A stretch of DNA of 64,000 bases from Halomarinibacterium sp041392205. Lineage in GTDB: Bacteria > Bacteroidota > Bacteroidia > Flavobacteriales > Flavobacteriaceae. A program made the translations under genes and the position numbers. The notes under the pieces are model-generated. The model saw nothing but the letters and a program-made list of their open reading frames with translations. It ran no database searches and was not told the DNA's origin. This document shows positions 42,152-51,484 of the stretch, in pieces. The stretch lies in contig JAWKMO010000002.1 in the NCBI GenBank assembly GCA_041392205.1, positions 372,001 to 436,000 of the forward strand. The letters run 5' to 3'. Position 1 is the first letter of the stretch. The number at the start of each line of letters is the position of its first letter.

Positions 42152-44794
42152 ATGGCGTTTAAAAACCTCCTGTCTTTTGCTGTTACCATACTTTGTTATG
42201 GCTATATTTTTGCTCAAGAAGCCACTACCGAAACAAATTCTAAATCCTACGATAAAAGAGTCTATACTACCGCTTCCATTGTTGGTAAAGGGGACATTAC
42301 TATTGATGGTAAGATTGATGAAGCCGCTTGGGACGTGGTAGAATGGACTACCGATTATGTAGAATTTGAACCCGATGTAGGAACCCCTCCCACCGAGCAA
42401 ACCAAAATGAAAATAGCTTATGACGACAAGAACCTGTATGTTGCTTTTATCTGTTTTCAGGCAGATCCTTCCACCATCGAAAAGCGAATGGGTAGGAGGG
42501 ATGATTTTCCGGGTGATTGGGTAGAAATTAATATTGATAGTTATAACGATGACCGAACCGGATTTTCATTTACTCTTTCTGCTTCTGGGGTTAAAGGAGA
42601 TGAATTTATTTCGAATAATGGTAATTTTGATGATAGTTGGAATCCCATTTGGTATATGGACACACAAATTACTTCGGAAGGTTGGACTGCCGAAGCAAGA
42701 ATTCCATTAAGTCAGCTTCGTTTCGGAAATAATGAGGAGCAAATTTGGGGATTGCAATCGACCCGACGCTATTTCAAAAATGAAGAACGCTCTACTTGGC
42801 AACCCCTACCTGCTAATCCGCCGGGATGGGTGAGTGAATTTGGGGAGTTGCGGGGGCTTATTGGTTTAAAACCACAAAAACAGCTAGAGATTCAACCCTA
42901 TACGGTGGCCCAATTAGATACCTATGAAGCCGAAACGGGCAATCCTTACAGAGACGGTAGTGATACCAAATTAACAGGGGGATTGGATGCAAAAATAGGA
43001 GTCACTAACGACTTAACAGTCGATTTAACCATTAATCCCGATTTTGGCCAAGTCGATGCCGATCCCGGAGCCATTGCCTTGGATGGATTTGAAATATTTT
43101 TTCAGGAACGGCGTCCCTTTTTTGTGGAGAACAAGAATATATTCGATTATAATTTTGCCGGAAATGATGACAATTTATTCTTTTCTAGAAGGATTGGAAG
43201 AACTCCTCAAGGGTCTGGATATGGACTTACCACAGCGTATGTGGATGATCCAACCAACACTACCATTTTAGGAGCGGCAAAGTTGAGCGGAAAAACAAAA
43301 GATGGCTGGACGTTAGGTATTTTAGAAAGTATTACTGCTAATGAATATGCCGATGTTACCGATATAAATGGAGAGGAAACGGAAGTTTTGGTAGAACCTC
43401 TTACCAATTATTTTGTAGGAAGGGTACAGAAAGACTTTAATGATCGCAACAGTTATATAGGGGGTATTTTTACTGCAACAACTAGAAATATGGCAGATAA
43501 CCTTCAGTTTTTACATAGTCATGCCTACTCTGGAGGTTTAGATTTTCAACATAACTGGAAAGATAGAAAATACTATGTAGAGGGTAGTGCCGTTTTGAGC
43601 AATGTGCGTGGTTCTGCTGAAGCAATAACCAATACTCAATATTCCTTAACACATCTTTTTCAGAGAGTTGATGCCAGCCACGTAGAGATTGATCCCAACA
43701 AAACCTCACTTACCGGTACAGGAGGGCGTTTTGAAATGGGTAAAGGTAGTGGAGGAAACTGGCGCTATAATTTTGGAGGCAATTGGCGTTCGCCAGAATT
43801 AGAACTAAACGATTTAGGATTTTTACGTCAGGCTGATGAAATTCGCCAATATTCCAATGTTCGAAGATTTTGGAACAATCCTACCAGTTGGTTTCGGCAA
43901 GCAAATATTGGGTTAAATCAGTTTTCATCCTATGATTTTGAAGGAAATTACAACCGTATTCAATACGAATTAAATGGCTATATAAACTGGAAAAACAATT
44001 GGTGGACCGAAGGAGGAGCAGCACACAAACCGCGAATTTTTTCGAATACCGTTTTACGCGGAGGGCCTCGCTGGCGTTGGAGTGATGAAAACTTTTTCTA
44101 TCTTTTTTCTGGAACCGATAGTAGAAAAAAATTCAATATGCATGTTGGCTATGTGAATTCATGGGCGAAACAACAAAATTTTGGATTGCAACGGTATGTA
44201 CTTCGTTTATTTTATCAGCCTTTAAATACTTTGAATTTATCTTTAATTACAGAATACGAACAAAATCCAAATAAGACCCAATATGTTACCGAAAGTTCTT
44301 TTAATGGAACCCCACGATACATTTTAGGCGAAATTGATAACGAATCGTTGAGTACAACTCTTCGCGTAAATTATAATATCAACCCCAATTTGACCATTCA
44401 ATATTACGGGCAACCTTTTATTTTCAATGCTAAGTATTCCAATTTTAATTACGTAAATAATCCTATCGCTGAAGATTTAAATGATAGGGTTACATGGTAC
44501 GATAGTAATCAAATTTCTTTTGAAGATGGTGCTTACACTGTAGACGAAGATAAAGATGGTACTGCCGATTATGCCTTTGGTGATCCCGACTTTTCCTTTG
44601 TACAGTTTCGGTCTAACTTGGTAGTACGCTGGGAATACATTCCCGGGAGTGAAATATTTTTGGTGTGGTCGCAGGGAATCACAGGAATTGGAGACCCAAA
44701 CAATGATTTCAGTACCATAATAGATAACCAATTACTGAGTCAACGGCCACAAAATACCTTTTTGATTAAAGCAACCTATCGATTTGTTTTGTAA
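42152..44794 (+). CDS. DUF5916-domain protein with N-terminal CBM9-like domain, outer membrane
   Basis: 880 residues: signal peptide (1-22, YIFAQ-EA), a carbohydrate-binding-module-9-like beta-sandwich (about 45-230: ITIDGKIDEAAWDVVEWTTDYVEFEPDVG, MKIAYDDKNLYVAFICFQ, WTAEARIPLSQLRF), then the DUF5916 region (about 250-880) with the typical DLTVDLTINPDFGQVDADPGAIALDGFEIFFQERRPFFVENKNIFDY, followed by alternating strands of a beta-barrel ending FLIKATYRFVL. No catalytic site is known for the family. Function unknown; the CBM9-like fold suggests binding of a glycan or heme. Long intergenic spacer upstream is shared with the divergent rplM. Confidence 0.88.
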   Translation: MAFKNLLSFAVTILCYGYIFAQEATTETNSKSYDKRVYTTASIVGKGDITIDGKIDEAAWDVVEWTTDYVEFEPDVGTPPTEQTKMKIAYDDKNLYVAFICFQADPSTIEKRMGRRDDFPGDWVEINIDSYNDDRTGFSFTLSASGVKGDEFISNNGNFDDSWNPIWYMDTQITSEGWTAEARIPLSQLRFGNNEEQIWGLQSTRRYFKNEERSTWQPLPANPPGWVSEFGELRGLIGLKPQKQLEIQPYTVAQLDTYEAETGNPYRDGSDTKLTGGLDAKIGVTNDLTVDLTINPDFGQVDADPGAIALDGFEIFFQERRPFFVENKNIFDYNFAGNDDNLFFSRRIGRTPQGSGYGLTTAYVDDPTNTTILGAAKLSGKTKDGWTLGILESITANEYADVTDINGEETEVLVEPLTNYFVGRVQKDFNDRNSYIGGIFTATTRNMADNLQFLHSHAYSGGLDFQHNWKDRKYYVEGSAVLSNVRGSAEAITNTQYSLTHLFQRVDASHVEIDPNKTSLTGTGGRFEMGKGSGGNWRYNFGGNWRSPELELNDLGFLRQADEIRQYSNVRRFWNNPTSWFRQANIGLNQFSSYDFEGNYNRIQYELNGYINWKNNWWTEGGAAHKPRIFSNTVLRGGPRWRWSDENFFYLFSGTDSRKKFNMHVGYVNSWAKQQNFGLQRYVLRLFYQPLNTLNLSLITEYEQNPNKTQYVTESSFNGTPRYILGEIDNESLSTTLRVNYNINPNLTIQYYGQPFIFNAKYSNFNYVNNPIAEDLNDRVTWYDSNQISFEDGAYTVDEDKDGTADYAFGDPDFSFVQFRSNLVVRWEYIPGSEIFLVWSQGITGIGDPNNDFSTIIDNQLLSQRPQNTFLIKATYRFVL

Positions 44795-44867
44795 AACTTT
44801 AGCTTAGTTTTTCGTTTTTTTAAGTAAATAAACTGTTTTTTTGTATCCATAATTTAAAATTTAAAAA

Positions 44868-45386
44868 ATGAAAAAAATAGCATTTACGTTACTTATTGCA
44901 ACCTTACTTATTAGCTGTAAAAAAGACGACGATGGGGATTCTGGAACTTCCATAGAGGGTACTTGGAAACTTACGGCATTTACAACTGAAACAGGATTCG
45001 ATTTTAATAATGATGGAACAGCTAGTACTAATTTATTAGCAGAAACAAATTGTTACCAAAATGAAACACTCGAGTTTAGTTCTAATGGCTCAGGAACAGC
45101 GACCACTAGGTCTTATGCAGATATTACTTTGGATTTCGTTGCGGGTTCTACAACAGAATATGAATATACTGTGAATTGTATTCAAGAAACAGAAACAAGT
45201 TCCTTTAATTGGGCTCAAAATGGGAGTAACATGGTAATAACCGCTACCGATTTTTCTTATACTGGAACTATTTCAGGAGCAACACTAACAATTATTATTC
45301 CCAGTGGATTTGTAGTAGAAGTGGAAGACGGGAACGGAACAGCCTTTACTACCGAAGATATTACAATTGTTTATACGAAGCAGTAA
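44868..45386 (+). CDS. Lipocalin-like lipoprotein
   Basis: 172 residues with a lipoprotein signal ending at C17 (LLISC), a Lys/Asp-rich linker (KKDDDGDSG) and a small beta-barrel domain starting SIEGTWKLTAFTTETGFDFNNDGT, the lipocalin-like pattern of Bacteroidota (GxWxL). Other strands: NETLEFSSNGSGTATT, FNWAQNGSNMVITATDF, TLTIIIPSGF. C60 or so and the later Cys of VNCIQ could form a disulfide. Monocistronic, ended by a strong terminator that it shares with polA. Ligand unknown. Confidence 0.75.
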   Translation: MKKIAFTLLIATLLISCKKDDDGDSGTSIEGTWKLTAFTTETGFDFNNDGTASTNLLAETNCYQNETLEFSSNGSGTATTRSYADITLDFVAGSTTEYEYTVNCIQETETSSFNWAQNGSNMVITATDFSYTGTISGATLTIIIPSGFVVEVEDGNGTAFTTEDITIVYTKQ

Positions 45387-45408
45387 TTTAATTTTATTAT
45401 AAATAATG

Positions 45409-45436
45409 AAGCCGAAAGAATTCTTTCGGCTTTTAT
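45409..45436. terminator. Bidirectional terminator between lipocalin gene and polA
   Basis: Self-complementary palindrome of 24 bases (45409-45432): ten base pairs around an AATT loop, followed by a T-rich run in the plus direction and a weaker run in the minus direction. The genes converge here (stops at 45386 and 45440). Confidence 0.85.
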
Positions 45437-45439
45437 ATT

Positions 45440-48301
45440 TTAATGTGCCTCCAACCAGTTTTCACCCACACCCATTTCTACTTCAAGGGGAACAGAAAGA
45501 GGAAAGGCCTGTTCCATTTCGGCTTTGATAAGAGTTTTTAGCTTTTCCAATTCAGGTTTGTAAGCATCAAAGACCAATTCGTCATGAACCTGAAGCAGCA
45601 TTTTACTTTTAAAATTACCTTCTTCCAGTTTTTGGTGTATGTTAATCATGGCAATTTTTATAATATCCGCTGCACTTCCTTGAATAGGTGCATTCACAGC
45701 ATTTCGTTCTGCCGCACCACGCACCACCGCATTGCCACTATTAATATCTTTTAAGTACCTGCGGCGTCCCAAAATAGTTTGTACATAGCCATTTTCGCGA
45801 GCAAAATCCACTTGTTTGCTCATATAGTTTCGAAGCTTAGGATAGGTTTTATAATAGGCTTCAATTAAGTCTTTGGCTTCGGTTCTATTTAAATCGGTTT
45901 GGTTACTTAATCCAAAGGCCGAAACCCCGTAGATAATTCCGAAGTTGACCGTTTTGGCATTGCTACGTTGTTCGCGGGTAACTTCATTTAAAGGAACATT
46001 AAACACCTTTGAAGCTGTAGAAGCGTGAATGTCCTCGCCATTTTTAAATGCCTGAATCATGGTGTTCTCTTCACTTATAGCCGCAATAATACGTAGTTCA
46101 ATTTGAGAATAATCTGCCGAAAGCAGCACGTGCTCTTTGTCGCGCGGGACGAAGGCCTTGCGGACTTCGCGACCGCGCTCGGTACGAATAGGAATATTCT
46201 GTAAATTAGGATTATTACTTGCCAAACGCCCTGTGGCAGCCACCGTTTGCATATAATCGGTATGCACTCTTCCCGTTAAGGGTTCTACTTGGTTTGGAAG
46301 TGCATCTACATAGGTGCTTTTTAATTTTGAAAGCCCTCTAAAATCGAGAATATCTCGAATGATTTTGTGGTCTTTTGCCAGATAGGATAGTACCTCTTCA
46401 GCTGTGGAATATTGCCCTGTTTTGGTTTTTTTGGGTTTATCGATGAGTTTTAATTTTTCAAATAAAATATCTCCCAATTGTTTCGGTGAAGCGATATTAA
46501 AGGTTTCTCCCGCAGCTTGGTAAATTTCAGCTTCCAACTTTTTGATGTCTGAATCTAATTGTACCGAAAGAGTTTTCAGGAAGTTTTCGTCTAGATTAAC
46601 ACCTTCCAATTCCATATCGGCTAGCACACGAAGTAAGGGAACTTCAATCTCGTCAAATAGTTTTTGGGTATTGGCTTCGCCCAATTCAGTTTCAAAATGT
46701 TGTTTTAATTGAAGGGTGATATCGGCATCTTCTACAGCATATTCGGTTTGTTGTTCCAAAGGAACTTCCCGCATGGATTTTTGGTTTTTTCCTTTTCCAA
46801 TCAATGTTTCAATAGAAATTGGAGTGTAGTTAAGGTAAGTTTCAGCCAGCACATCCATATTATGCCGCATATCGGGATTGATGAGGTAGTGCGCCAACAT
46901 GGTGTCGAACAAGGGTCCTTTTACAGAAACACCATATTTTTTTAGCACTTTAATATCATATTTTAAGTTTTGACCAATTTTTTGAATGCTTTCATTTTCA
47001 AAGAAAGGCCGTAGTTGCTCAATCAATTCTTGCGTTTTTTCTTTTTCTTCAGGGAACGGAAGATAGAATCCACTGCCTGTTTCCCAGCTAAATGCAATTC
47101 CCACCAATTGGGCCGTTAAGGGATTCAATCCGGTGGTTTCCGTGTCGAAACATACGCTTTTTTGGTTGAGCAAATTTTGAATAAACAATTTTGTCCCTAA
47201 ACCGGGTTGTACCGTTTGATATAAATGCGGAATTTCCCTATAGGTATTTCTGGAGCTGAAAACCTGGTTTTCTTGAGTTGTTTCGCCTTCGTTTCCAAAA
47301 AGAGAAAACTGTCCGGCTCCTGCTGTAGCAGAGGAAGATTTCTTTGGTTTTACATCCCCCTCAGTCAACGAAGTTGACAGCTCCCCCTTCAAAGAGGGAG
47401 CAGACGCTCCGTCTTCTTTTGCAAAGGTTTTTAAGAAGTTTTCCGTTAATCTGCGGAATTCCAATTCTTCAAAAATTTCGGTAACGGCCATGATATTGGG
47501 GTCACTCATTTCAAAAGCTGACTCGTCGAATTCCACAGGAACATCCAGCAGTATTTTTGCCAATTCTTTGGAAAGCATTCCTAATTCTTTAGCAGCTTCC
47601 ACTTTTTCTCTCATTTTTCCGCTAAGCTTATCGGTATTCGCTAGAAGATTTTCCATGGAACCAAAATCGGCAATAAACTTTTTTGCTGTTTTTTCACCCA
47701 CACCCGGCAATCCAGGAATGTTATCGGCGCTATCGCCCATCATCCCAAGAAAATCGATCACTTGTAAAGGACTCTCTACCTCAAATTTTTTCTTTACTTC
47801 GGGAATGCCCCAAACTTCGTATCCACCCCCAAACGAATTGGGTTTGTACATAAAAATATTTTCGGAAACCAATTGCGCAAAATCTTTATCGGGAGTCACC
47901 ATAAAGGTTTGATAGCCTTGTTTCTCTGCTTTTTTGGCAAGGGTTCCTATAATATCATCGGCTTCGTAACCTTCCTTAACCATGATGGGGATGTTCATGG
48001 CTTTTAGGATTTTTTCGATATATGGAACGGCAATTTTAATGGCTTCGGGGGTTTCATCGCGGTTGGCTTTGTAGGCTTCAAACATTTCATTTCTAGAAAC
48101 GCTTCCGCCTTTGTCAAAACATACGGCGAGATGGTCTGGACGTTCTCTTTTAATAACATCCAGCAACGAATTTACAAACCCTAGAATAGCAGAGGTGTCG
48201 GTTCCTTTGCTGTTGATTCTAGGATTTTTTATAAAGGCGTAATACCCACGAAATATTAAGGCATAGGCATCTACGAGGAAGAGTCTTTTTTGTTGTGACA
48301 T
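45440..48301 (-). CDS. polA: DNA polymerase I
   Basis: Repair and Okazaki-fragment polymerase of 953 residues with all three activities. 5'-nuclease domain (about 1-300): VDAYALIFRGYYAF, EADDIIGTLAKKAE, DKDFAQLV, FLGMMGDSADNIPGLPGVGEKTA. The 3'-5' exonuclease domain appears active: FDTETTGLNP (D and E ligands), NLKYDIKVL and YAVEDAD are all kept. Polymerase domain: motif A LSADYSQIELRIIA, motif B RSNAKTVNFGIIYGVSAFGL, motif C LLQVHDELVFD. A 60-residue stretch rich in Ser/Gly/Lys (about 300-345) links the first two domains. Start ATG 48301 with a TACTTTTG element upstream. Confidence 0.97.
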   Translation of the reverse strand: MSQQKRLFLVDAYALIFRGYYAFIKNPRINSKGTDTSAILGFVNSLLDVIKRERPDHLAVCFDKGGSVSRNEMFEAYKANRDETPEAIKIAVPYIEKILKAMNIPIMVKEGYEADDIIGTLAKKAEKQGYQTFMVTPDKDFAQLVSENIFMYKPNSFGGGYEVWGIPEVKKKFEVESPLQVIDFLGMMGDSADNIPGLPGVGEKTAKKFIADFGSMENLLANTDKLSGKMREKVEAAKELGMLSKELAKILLDVPVEFDESAFEMSDPNIMAVTEIFEELEFRRLTENFLKTFAKEDGASAPSLKGELSTSLTEGDVKPKKSSSATAGAGQFSLFGNEGETTQENQVFSSRNTYREIPHLYQTVQPGLGTKLFIQNLLNQKSVCFDTETTGLNPLTAQLVGIAFSWETGSGFYLPFPEEKEKTQELIEQLRPFFENESIQKIGQNLKYDIKVLKKYGVSVKGPLFDTMLAHYLINPDMRHNMDVLAETYLNYTPISIETLIGKGKNQKSMREVPLEQQTEYAVEDADITLQLKQHFETELGEANTQKLFDEIEVPLLRVLADMELEGVNLDENFLKTLSVQLDSDIKKLEAEIYQAAGETFNIASPKQLGDILFEKLKLIDKPKKTKTGQYSTAEEVLSYLAKDHKIIRDILDFRGLSKLKSTYVDALPNQVEPLTGRVHTDYMQTVAATGRLASNNPNLQNIPIRTERGREVRKAFVPRDKEHVLLSADYSQIELRIIAAISEENTMIQAFKNGEDIHASTASKVFNVPLNEVTREQRSNAKTVNFGIIYGVSAFGLSNQTDLNRTEAKDLIEAYYKTYPKLRNYMSKQVDFARENGYVQTILGRRRYLKDINSGNAVVRGAAERNAVNAPIQGSAADIIKIAMINIHQKLEEGNFKSKMLLQVHDELVFDAYKPELEKLKTLIKAEMEQAFPLSVPLEVEMGVGENWLEAH

Positions 48302-48321
48302 AGTTTGGAAAGCTTATCCTT

Positions 48322-48329
48322 CAAAAGTA
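48322..48329 (-). promoter_or_regulatory. Candidate -7 promoter element for polA
   Basis: Minus-strand TACTTTTG, exact TAnnTTTG, 20 bp before the polA start. Confidence 0.45.
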
Positions 48330-48364
48330 AAAAGAAGAATTTGGAATACAGGTATGATAGTAAT

Positions 48365-48394
48365 AAAAAAAGCCGCTCCCAACTGCGGCTTTTT
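48365..48394 (-). terminator. Terminator after the YadA-like gene
   Basis: Stem of about 10 bp (48367-48376 with 48385-48394) with A-run and T-run feet and an 8-base loop, between the YadA-like gene stop (48428) and polA. The same sequence, including the flanking AAAACATAGT, recurs at 61715-61754 after the other repeat protein. Confidence 0.85.
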
Positions 48395-48427
48395 CTTAAA
48401 ACATAGTCTGCTAGAATTACAGCTATG

Positions 48428-51307
48428 TTACTTATCAATAAGATATCCATTTATTGCTCCAGAGTTGACAGCAAGCACTTGCCCTTCATCTACAAAAATG
48501 GGATTATGAAAAGAGGTTAGACCAGCACTAGATTGACTATTCCCATTACCGTTATAAATAGTGATGCTATCAATGCTAAAATTAGTACTCCATCTTGCAT
48601 TTAAGATTACTAAAACTTTATTTGCAGGAACTATATATGAAGGTGTGGATGCTATTGTTGTGGGGGTGATATTTGCGTTTACTAAAAAGCCGGATACTCC
48701 TAAGAAATTAGTAGAAGCTGTAATAGAGTTTCCCCCAGTAGCTATTAAAGGATTTGTTAATCCTCCATACGCTCCAACATTGTGAACGCCAGCAAGAACT
48801 TCCGTTCCAGAAATAGATAAGGTAGTAGCGCCTGTGTTGCTTATCACATTTGTAATGTATAAGTTTTTACCCGCTGGAACTGTATAGGAAGTTGTTGACA
48901 AATTATTCATTGTTATAGGAGTCATTCCTAAAAAACCATCGGGATATTTTGGGTCTTTTAACTCGAAAGGTGTGGTTGGATTTTGCCAACTCGCAGTTCC
49001 AGATCCATCAGTAGTTAATACTTGGTTTGCAGTACCATCGGTTGTGGGCATGGTGTAGGCGTCATTAATATTCATCCGGCCATCTTTGTAAATGGTTAGT
49101 GCATTGCTTCTAGTGGCCGTACTAGTGCCATTACCAATAGCAAATAAACGGTCGTTAGCATTAAAAGCAACAGTACTCGCTGGACTGTAATTGGTGCTGT
49201 TTATACCTACAACAGTTTCATACGCAGAAAAAGCTTCAAGGTTTGTTCCAATAGCAATACTATTAGCACTATTAACAGTATTTTGAGCTCCAATAGCAAG
49301 GCTAATATCTCCCGCAACATCATTGCCTTGCCCTAAAGCAATTGAGTTTTCTCCCGAAGTACTATTATCTGTTCCTGCCGATAAATTATACATTCCAGAC
49401 ACCACACTGTCTGACCCAAAAGCCACTCCGTTATCGCCACTTACCTCATTAAAAAACCCAAAAGCAGCAGATTGTGGACCACTAACAATATTGCTATTTC
49501 CGAATGCGACAGATTCTGTACCACTCACGGTATTACTATTTCCGAAAGCAGCAGAATAGTTTCCAATATTAACATCATTCCATTGTGTTCCGCCTACATA
49601 TCCTGCTCGAAAAGCTGCTTTTCTGGGGTAGAAAAACATTTTGGTTCCTGAACCTGTCAATGCTAAAGTTGCACCTGTATTAAAGGCACCTGTATTTTGA
49701 AAGCCATCGGTACCATTAATTAGCACCGCTCCATTAGAAGCTGTTATAGTGCGTCCTGCGCCTAAACCCCCTTCATCATAGGCTTGGTCTAAGGTGTTTT
49801 GGGTATCTGTTATGGAAAGGGTTGTAAAGGTTACTTGACCAGAACCATCGGTGGTCATTACTTGCCCAGTGGTGCCATCTATAATTGGAAAAGCATATCC
49901 TGTTGTAGCAGGGTTTCCTACTTGTAGTCCGCCATTTATTCGAATGATATCATTATCAAACTCACCATAAATTAGCGGATTTGAAGAGGAACTGTTTTCA
50001 ATAAAAAGGCGATTATTTACTAATTGATTAAATCCAGCTTCATAGCCAATCATTATATTATTCGACTTATTATTGGATGGATTCGCAATAAAATTATTAG
50101 CACCCGCTCTTCGCCCTACAAAAACATTATTATTTCCGTCTACATAACGCCCAGAAAAGTCTCCTACAGATACGTTGTTATTCCCTACTGTATTTTCCAT
50201 GAAGGAATTACCTCCAATAGCAGTATTGCCATTTCCAGTAGTGTTTTGTTCCATGGCATTGGATCCAATAGCCGTATTACTAAGACCATTGTTATAACGA
50301 AGAGACCAATAACCGAAGGCCGAGTTCCCATCTCCTTGTGTATTGGATGATAAAGAAAAGTTACCCATTGAGGTATTATTAAGTCCATCGGTGTTTGCTC
50401 CCAAAGCATTTTTTCCAACAGCGGTATTATTTCCGCCAAGGGTGTTAGCATTCAATGCATTTTTCCCAACAGCGGTATTGCTTGTTCCTGTTGTGTTGTT
50501 AAAAAGGGCAGTATAGCCCAAGGCAGTATTATCATCCCCAGTTGTGTTACTTCTCAATGAGTTATATCCTAAAGCAATGTTATGTTCCCCTTCTGTATTA
50601 TCATATAGTGCATCTGCTCCAACGGCAACATTTCTGGCACCTATTGTGTTTCTGTAAAGTGCTTGATAACCAACAGCAATGTTGTAATTACCTGTAGTAT
50701 TTGTATATAAAGTGACATCGCCTATGGCAACGTTATAGCTTGCGCTAATGTTTGTAAAAAGGGGATTTCTCCCAATAGCTACATTGTTATTTCCGGTTGA
50801 GGTATTGCTTAAAGCATTGTAACCAATTGCTGTATTTTGTCCACCAGTGGTAATGTCATTTAATGAGGCAAACCCCAATGCCGTATTTTCAATACCGGTG
50901 GTAATATTTTGCATAGCACCGATACCAATGGCCGTATTTTTTCTAAAGCCAGCTGTTTCAGTAGCTCCTACATTTTCACCTAAAAACAATGAATTGGTAG
51001 TGGTTATACCATCCGTTAGATCGTCTATTTTTTGAACACCCATAGCCGATAAGTTTACCCAAACAGTTCCGTTGTAATAATAAAATCCTGGAGTAGTACC
51101 ATCGGTTTGGTAAATTAATAAACTGGTGGCTGGGGTGCCTATTAATAATTTCTGGGCTTCCGTCATGCGAGGGACCAGCATCCCTTTATCAGTAGCGGTA
51201 ATATCTAACATGGCACTGGCATCTGGGGTGGTGGTGTTGATACCAACTTGGGAGGTACTAGTAAAAATACAACCCATAAAAAAGGATAAAAATAGTAGTG
51301 TCTTCAT
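48428..51307 (-). CDS. YadA-head-like repetitive surface protein
   Basis: 959 residues with a signal peptide (1-20, TSTSQ) and then VGINTTTPDASAMLDITATDKGMLVPRM, a module also seen in two other proteins here. The middle (about 124-410) has some 16 tandem 17-residue repeats (for example N-T-A-I-G-Y-N-A-L-S-N-T-S-T-G-N-N), and about 576-690 has shorter YadA-head-type repeats (SVAFGNSNIVSG, SIALGQGNDVAG) that form left-handed beta-rolls in trimeric adhesins. The remainder is beta-rich and ends GAINGYLIDK, with no recognisable membrane anchor or type IX sorting domain. Secreted adhesin or tail-fibre-like role is inferred. A LytTR-like direct repeat lies upstream. Confidence 0.75.
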   Translation of the reverse strand: MKTLLFLSFFMGCIFTSTSQVGINTTTPDASAMLDITATDKGMLVPRMTEAQKLLIGTPATSLLIYQTDGTTPGFYYYNGTVWVNLSAMGVQKIDDLTDGITTTNSLFLGENVGATETAGFRKNTAIGIGAMQNITTGIENTALGFASLNDITTGGQNTAIGYNALSNTSTGNNNVAIGRNPLFTNISASYNVAIGDVTLYTNTTGNYNIAVGYQALYRNTIGARNVAVGADALYDNTEGEHNIALGYNSLRSNTTGDDNTALGYTALFNNTTGTSNTAVGKNALNANTLGGNNTAVGKNALGANTDGLNNTSMGNFSLSSNTQGDGNSAFGYWSLRYNNGLSNTAIGSNAMEQNTTGNGNTAIGGNSFMENTVGNNNVSVGDFSGRYVDGNNNVFVGRRAGANNFIANPSNNKSNNIMIGYEAGFNQLVNNRLFIENSSSSNPLIYGEFDNDIIRINGGLQVGNPATTGYAFPIIDGTTGQVMTTDGSGQVTFTTLSITDTQNTLDQAYDEGGLGAGRTITASNGAVLINGTDGFQNTGAFNTGATLALTGSGTKMFFYPRKAAFRAGYVGGTQWNDVNIGNYSAAFGNSNTVSGTESVAFGNSNIVSGPQSAAFGFFNEVSGDNGVAFGSDSVVSGMYNLSAGTDNSTSGENSIALGQGNDVAGDISLAIGAQNTVNSANSIAIGTNLEAFSAYETVVGINSTNYSPASTVAFNANDRLFAIGNGTSTATRSNALTIYKDGRMNINDAYTMPTTDGTANQVLTTDGSGTASWQNPTTPFELKDPKYPDGFLGMTPITMNNLSTTSYTVPAGKNLYITNVISNTGATTLSISGTEVLAGVHNVGAYGGLTNPLIATGGNSITASTNFLGVSGFLVNANITPTTIASTPSYIVPANKVLVILNARWSTNFSIDSITIYNGNGNSQSSAGLTSFHNPIFVDEGQVLAVNSGAINGYLIDK
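49225..49580 (-). repeat. YadA-head-type short repeats in the surface protein
   Basis: Coding repeats of about 14-15 residues with pattern x-S-x-A-x-G-x-x-x-x-V-S-G; seven or eight copies are visible in the translation (SAAFG, SVAFG, SAAFG, GVAFG, NLSAG, SIALG, SLAIG, SIAIG). This differs from the 17-residue block further upstream in the same protein. Confidence 0.75.
50080..50938 (-). repeat. Tandem 51-bp coding repeats (17-residue units)
   Basis: About 16 in-frame units starting at residue 124; each opens N-[TVI]-[AS]-[ILVMF]-G and closes with a N-T-x-G type turn. Two units have 16 residues. The DNA copies have diverged, so the array looks old rather than newly amplified. Confidence 0.85.
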
Positions 51308-51329
51308 AATACATTTTTTAAAACACCGT

Positions 51330-51349
51330 AGCGAAGTAGGTCAAGTTTT
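51330..51349 (-). promoter_or_regulatory. Shared 20-nt leader element, copy before the YadA-like gene
   Basis: Minus-strand AAAACTTGACCTACTTCGCT ends 22 bp before the ATG at 51307. The same element, 17 of 20 bases identical, is found 17 bp before the start of the L-domain protein (53302-53321). Confidence 0.55.
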
Positions 51350-51446
51350 GGCTATTCAGTAAAAAGAGATTTGGGATACCTTTTTACGAATGTATATAAA
51401 CCTAGTAGGGTAAAACTAAAGGAGAAGCATGAGGGTGCCAATTCTA

Positions 51447-51475
51447 TTTAGTGAAGAGGTTGTTTTTTTAGTGAA
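51447..51475. promoter_or_regulatory. LytTR-like direct repeat, site A
   Basis: Two TTTAGTGAA copies on the plus strand, at 51447-51455 and 51467-51475 (period 20), with a run of T before the second. The site lies 140 bp upstream of the YadA-like gene. Binding by the LytTR regulator encoded at 54508-55218 is inferred. Confidence 0.55.
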
Positions 51476-51484
51476 CGCAACTAT

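Noticed and set aside
42152..44794. Idea that the DUF5916 protein is a TonB-dependent receptor
   Set aside because: No plug domain or TonB-receptor signature; the N-terminal CBM9-like domain and DUF5916 text fit better.
48428..51307. CRISPR-like or satellite repeat array inside the YadA-like gene
   Set aside because: Repeats are in frame, diverged and protein-coding with 51-bp units and no spacers.
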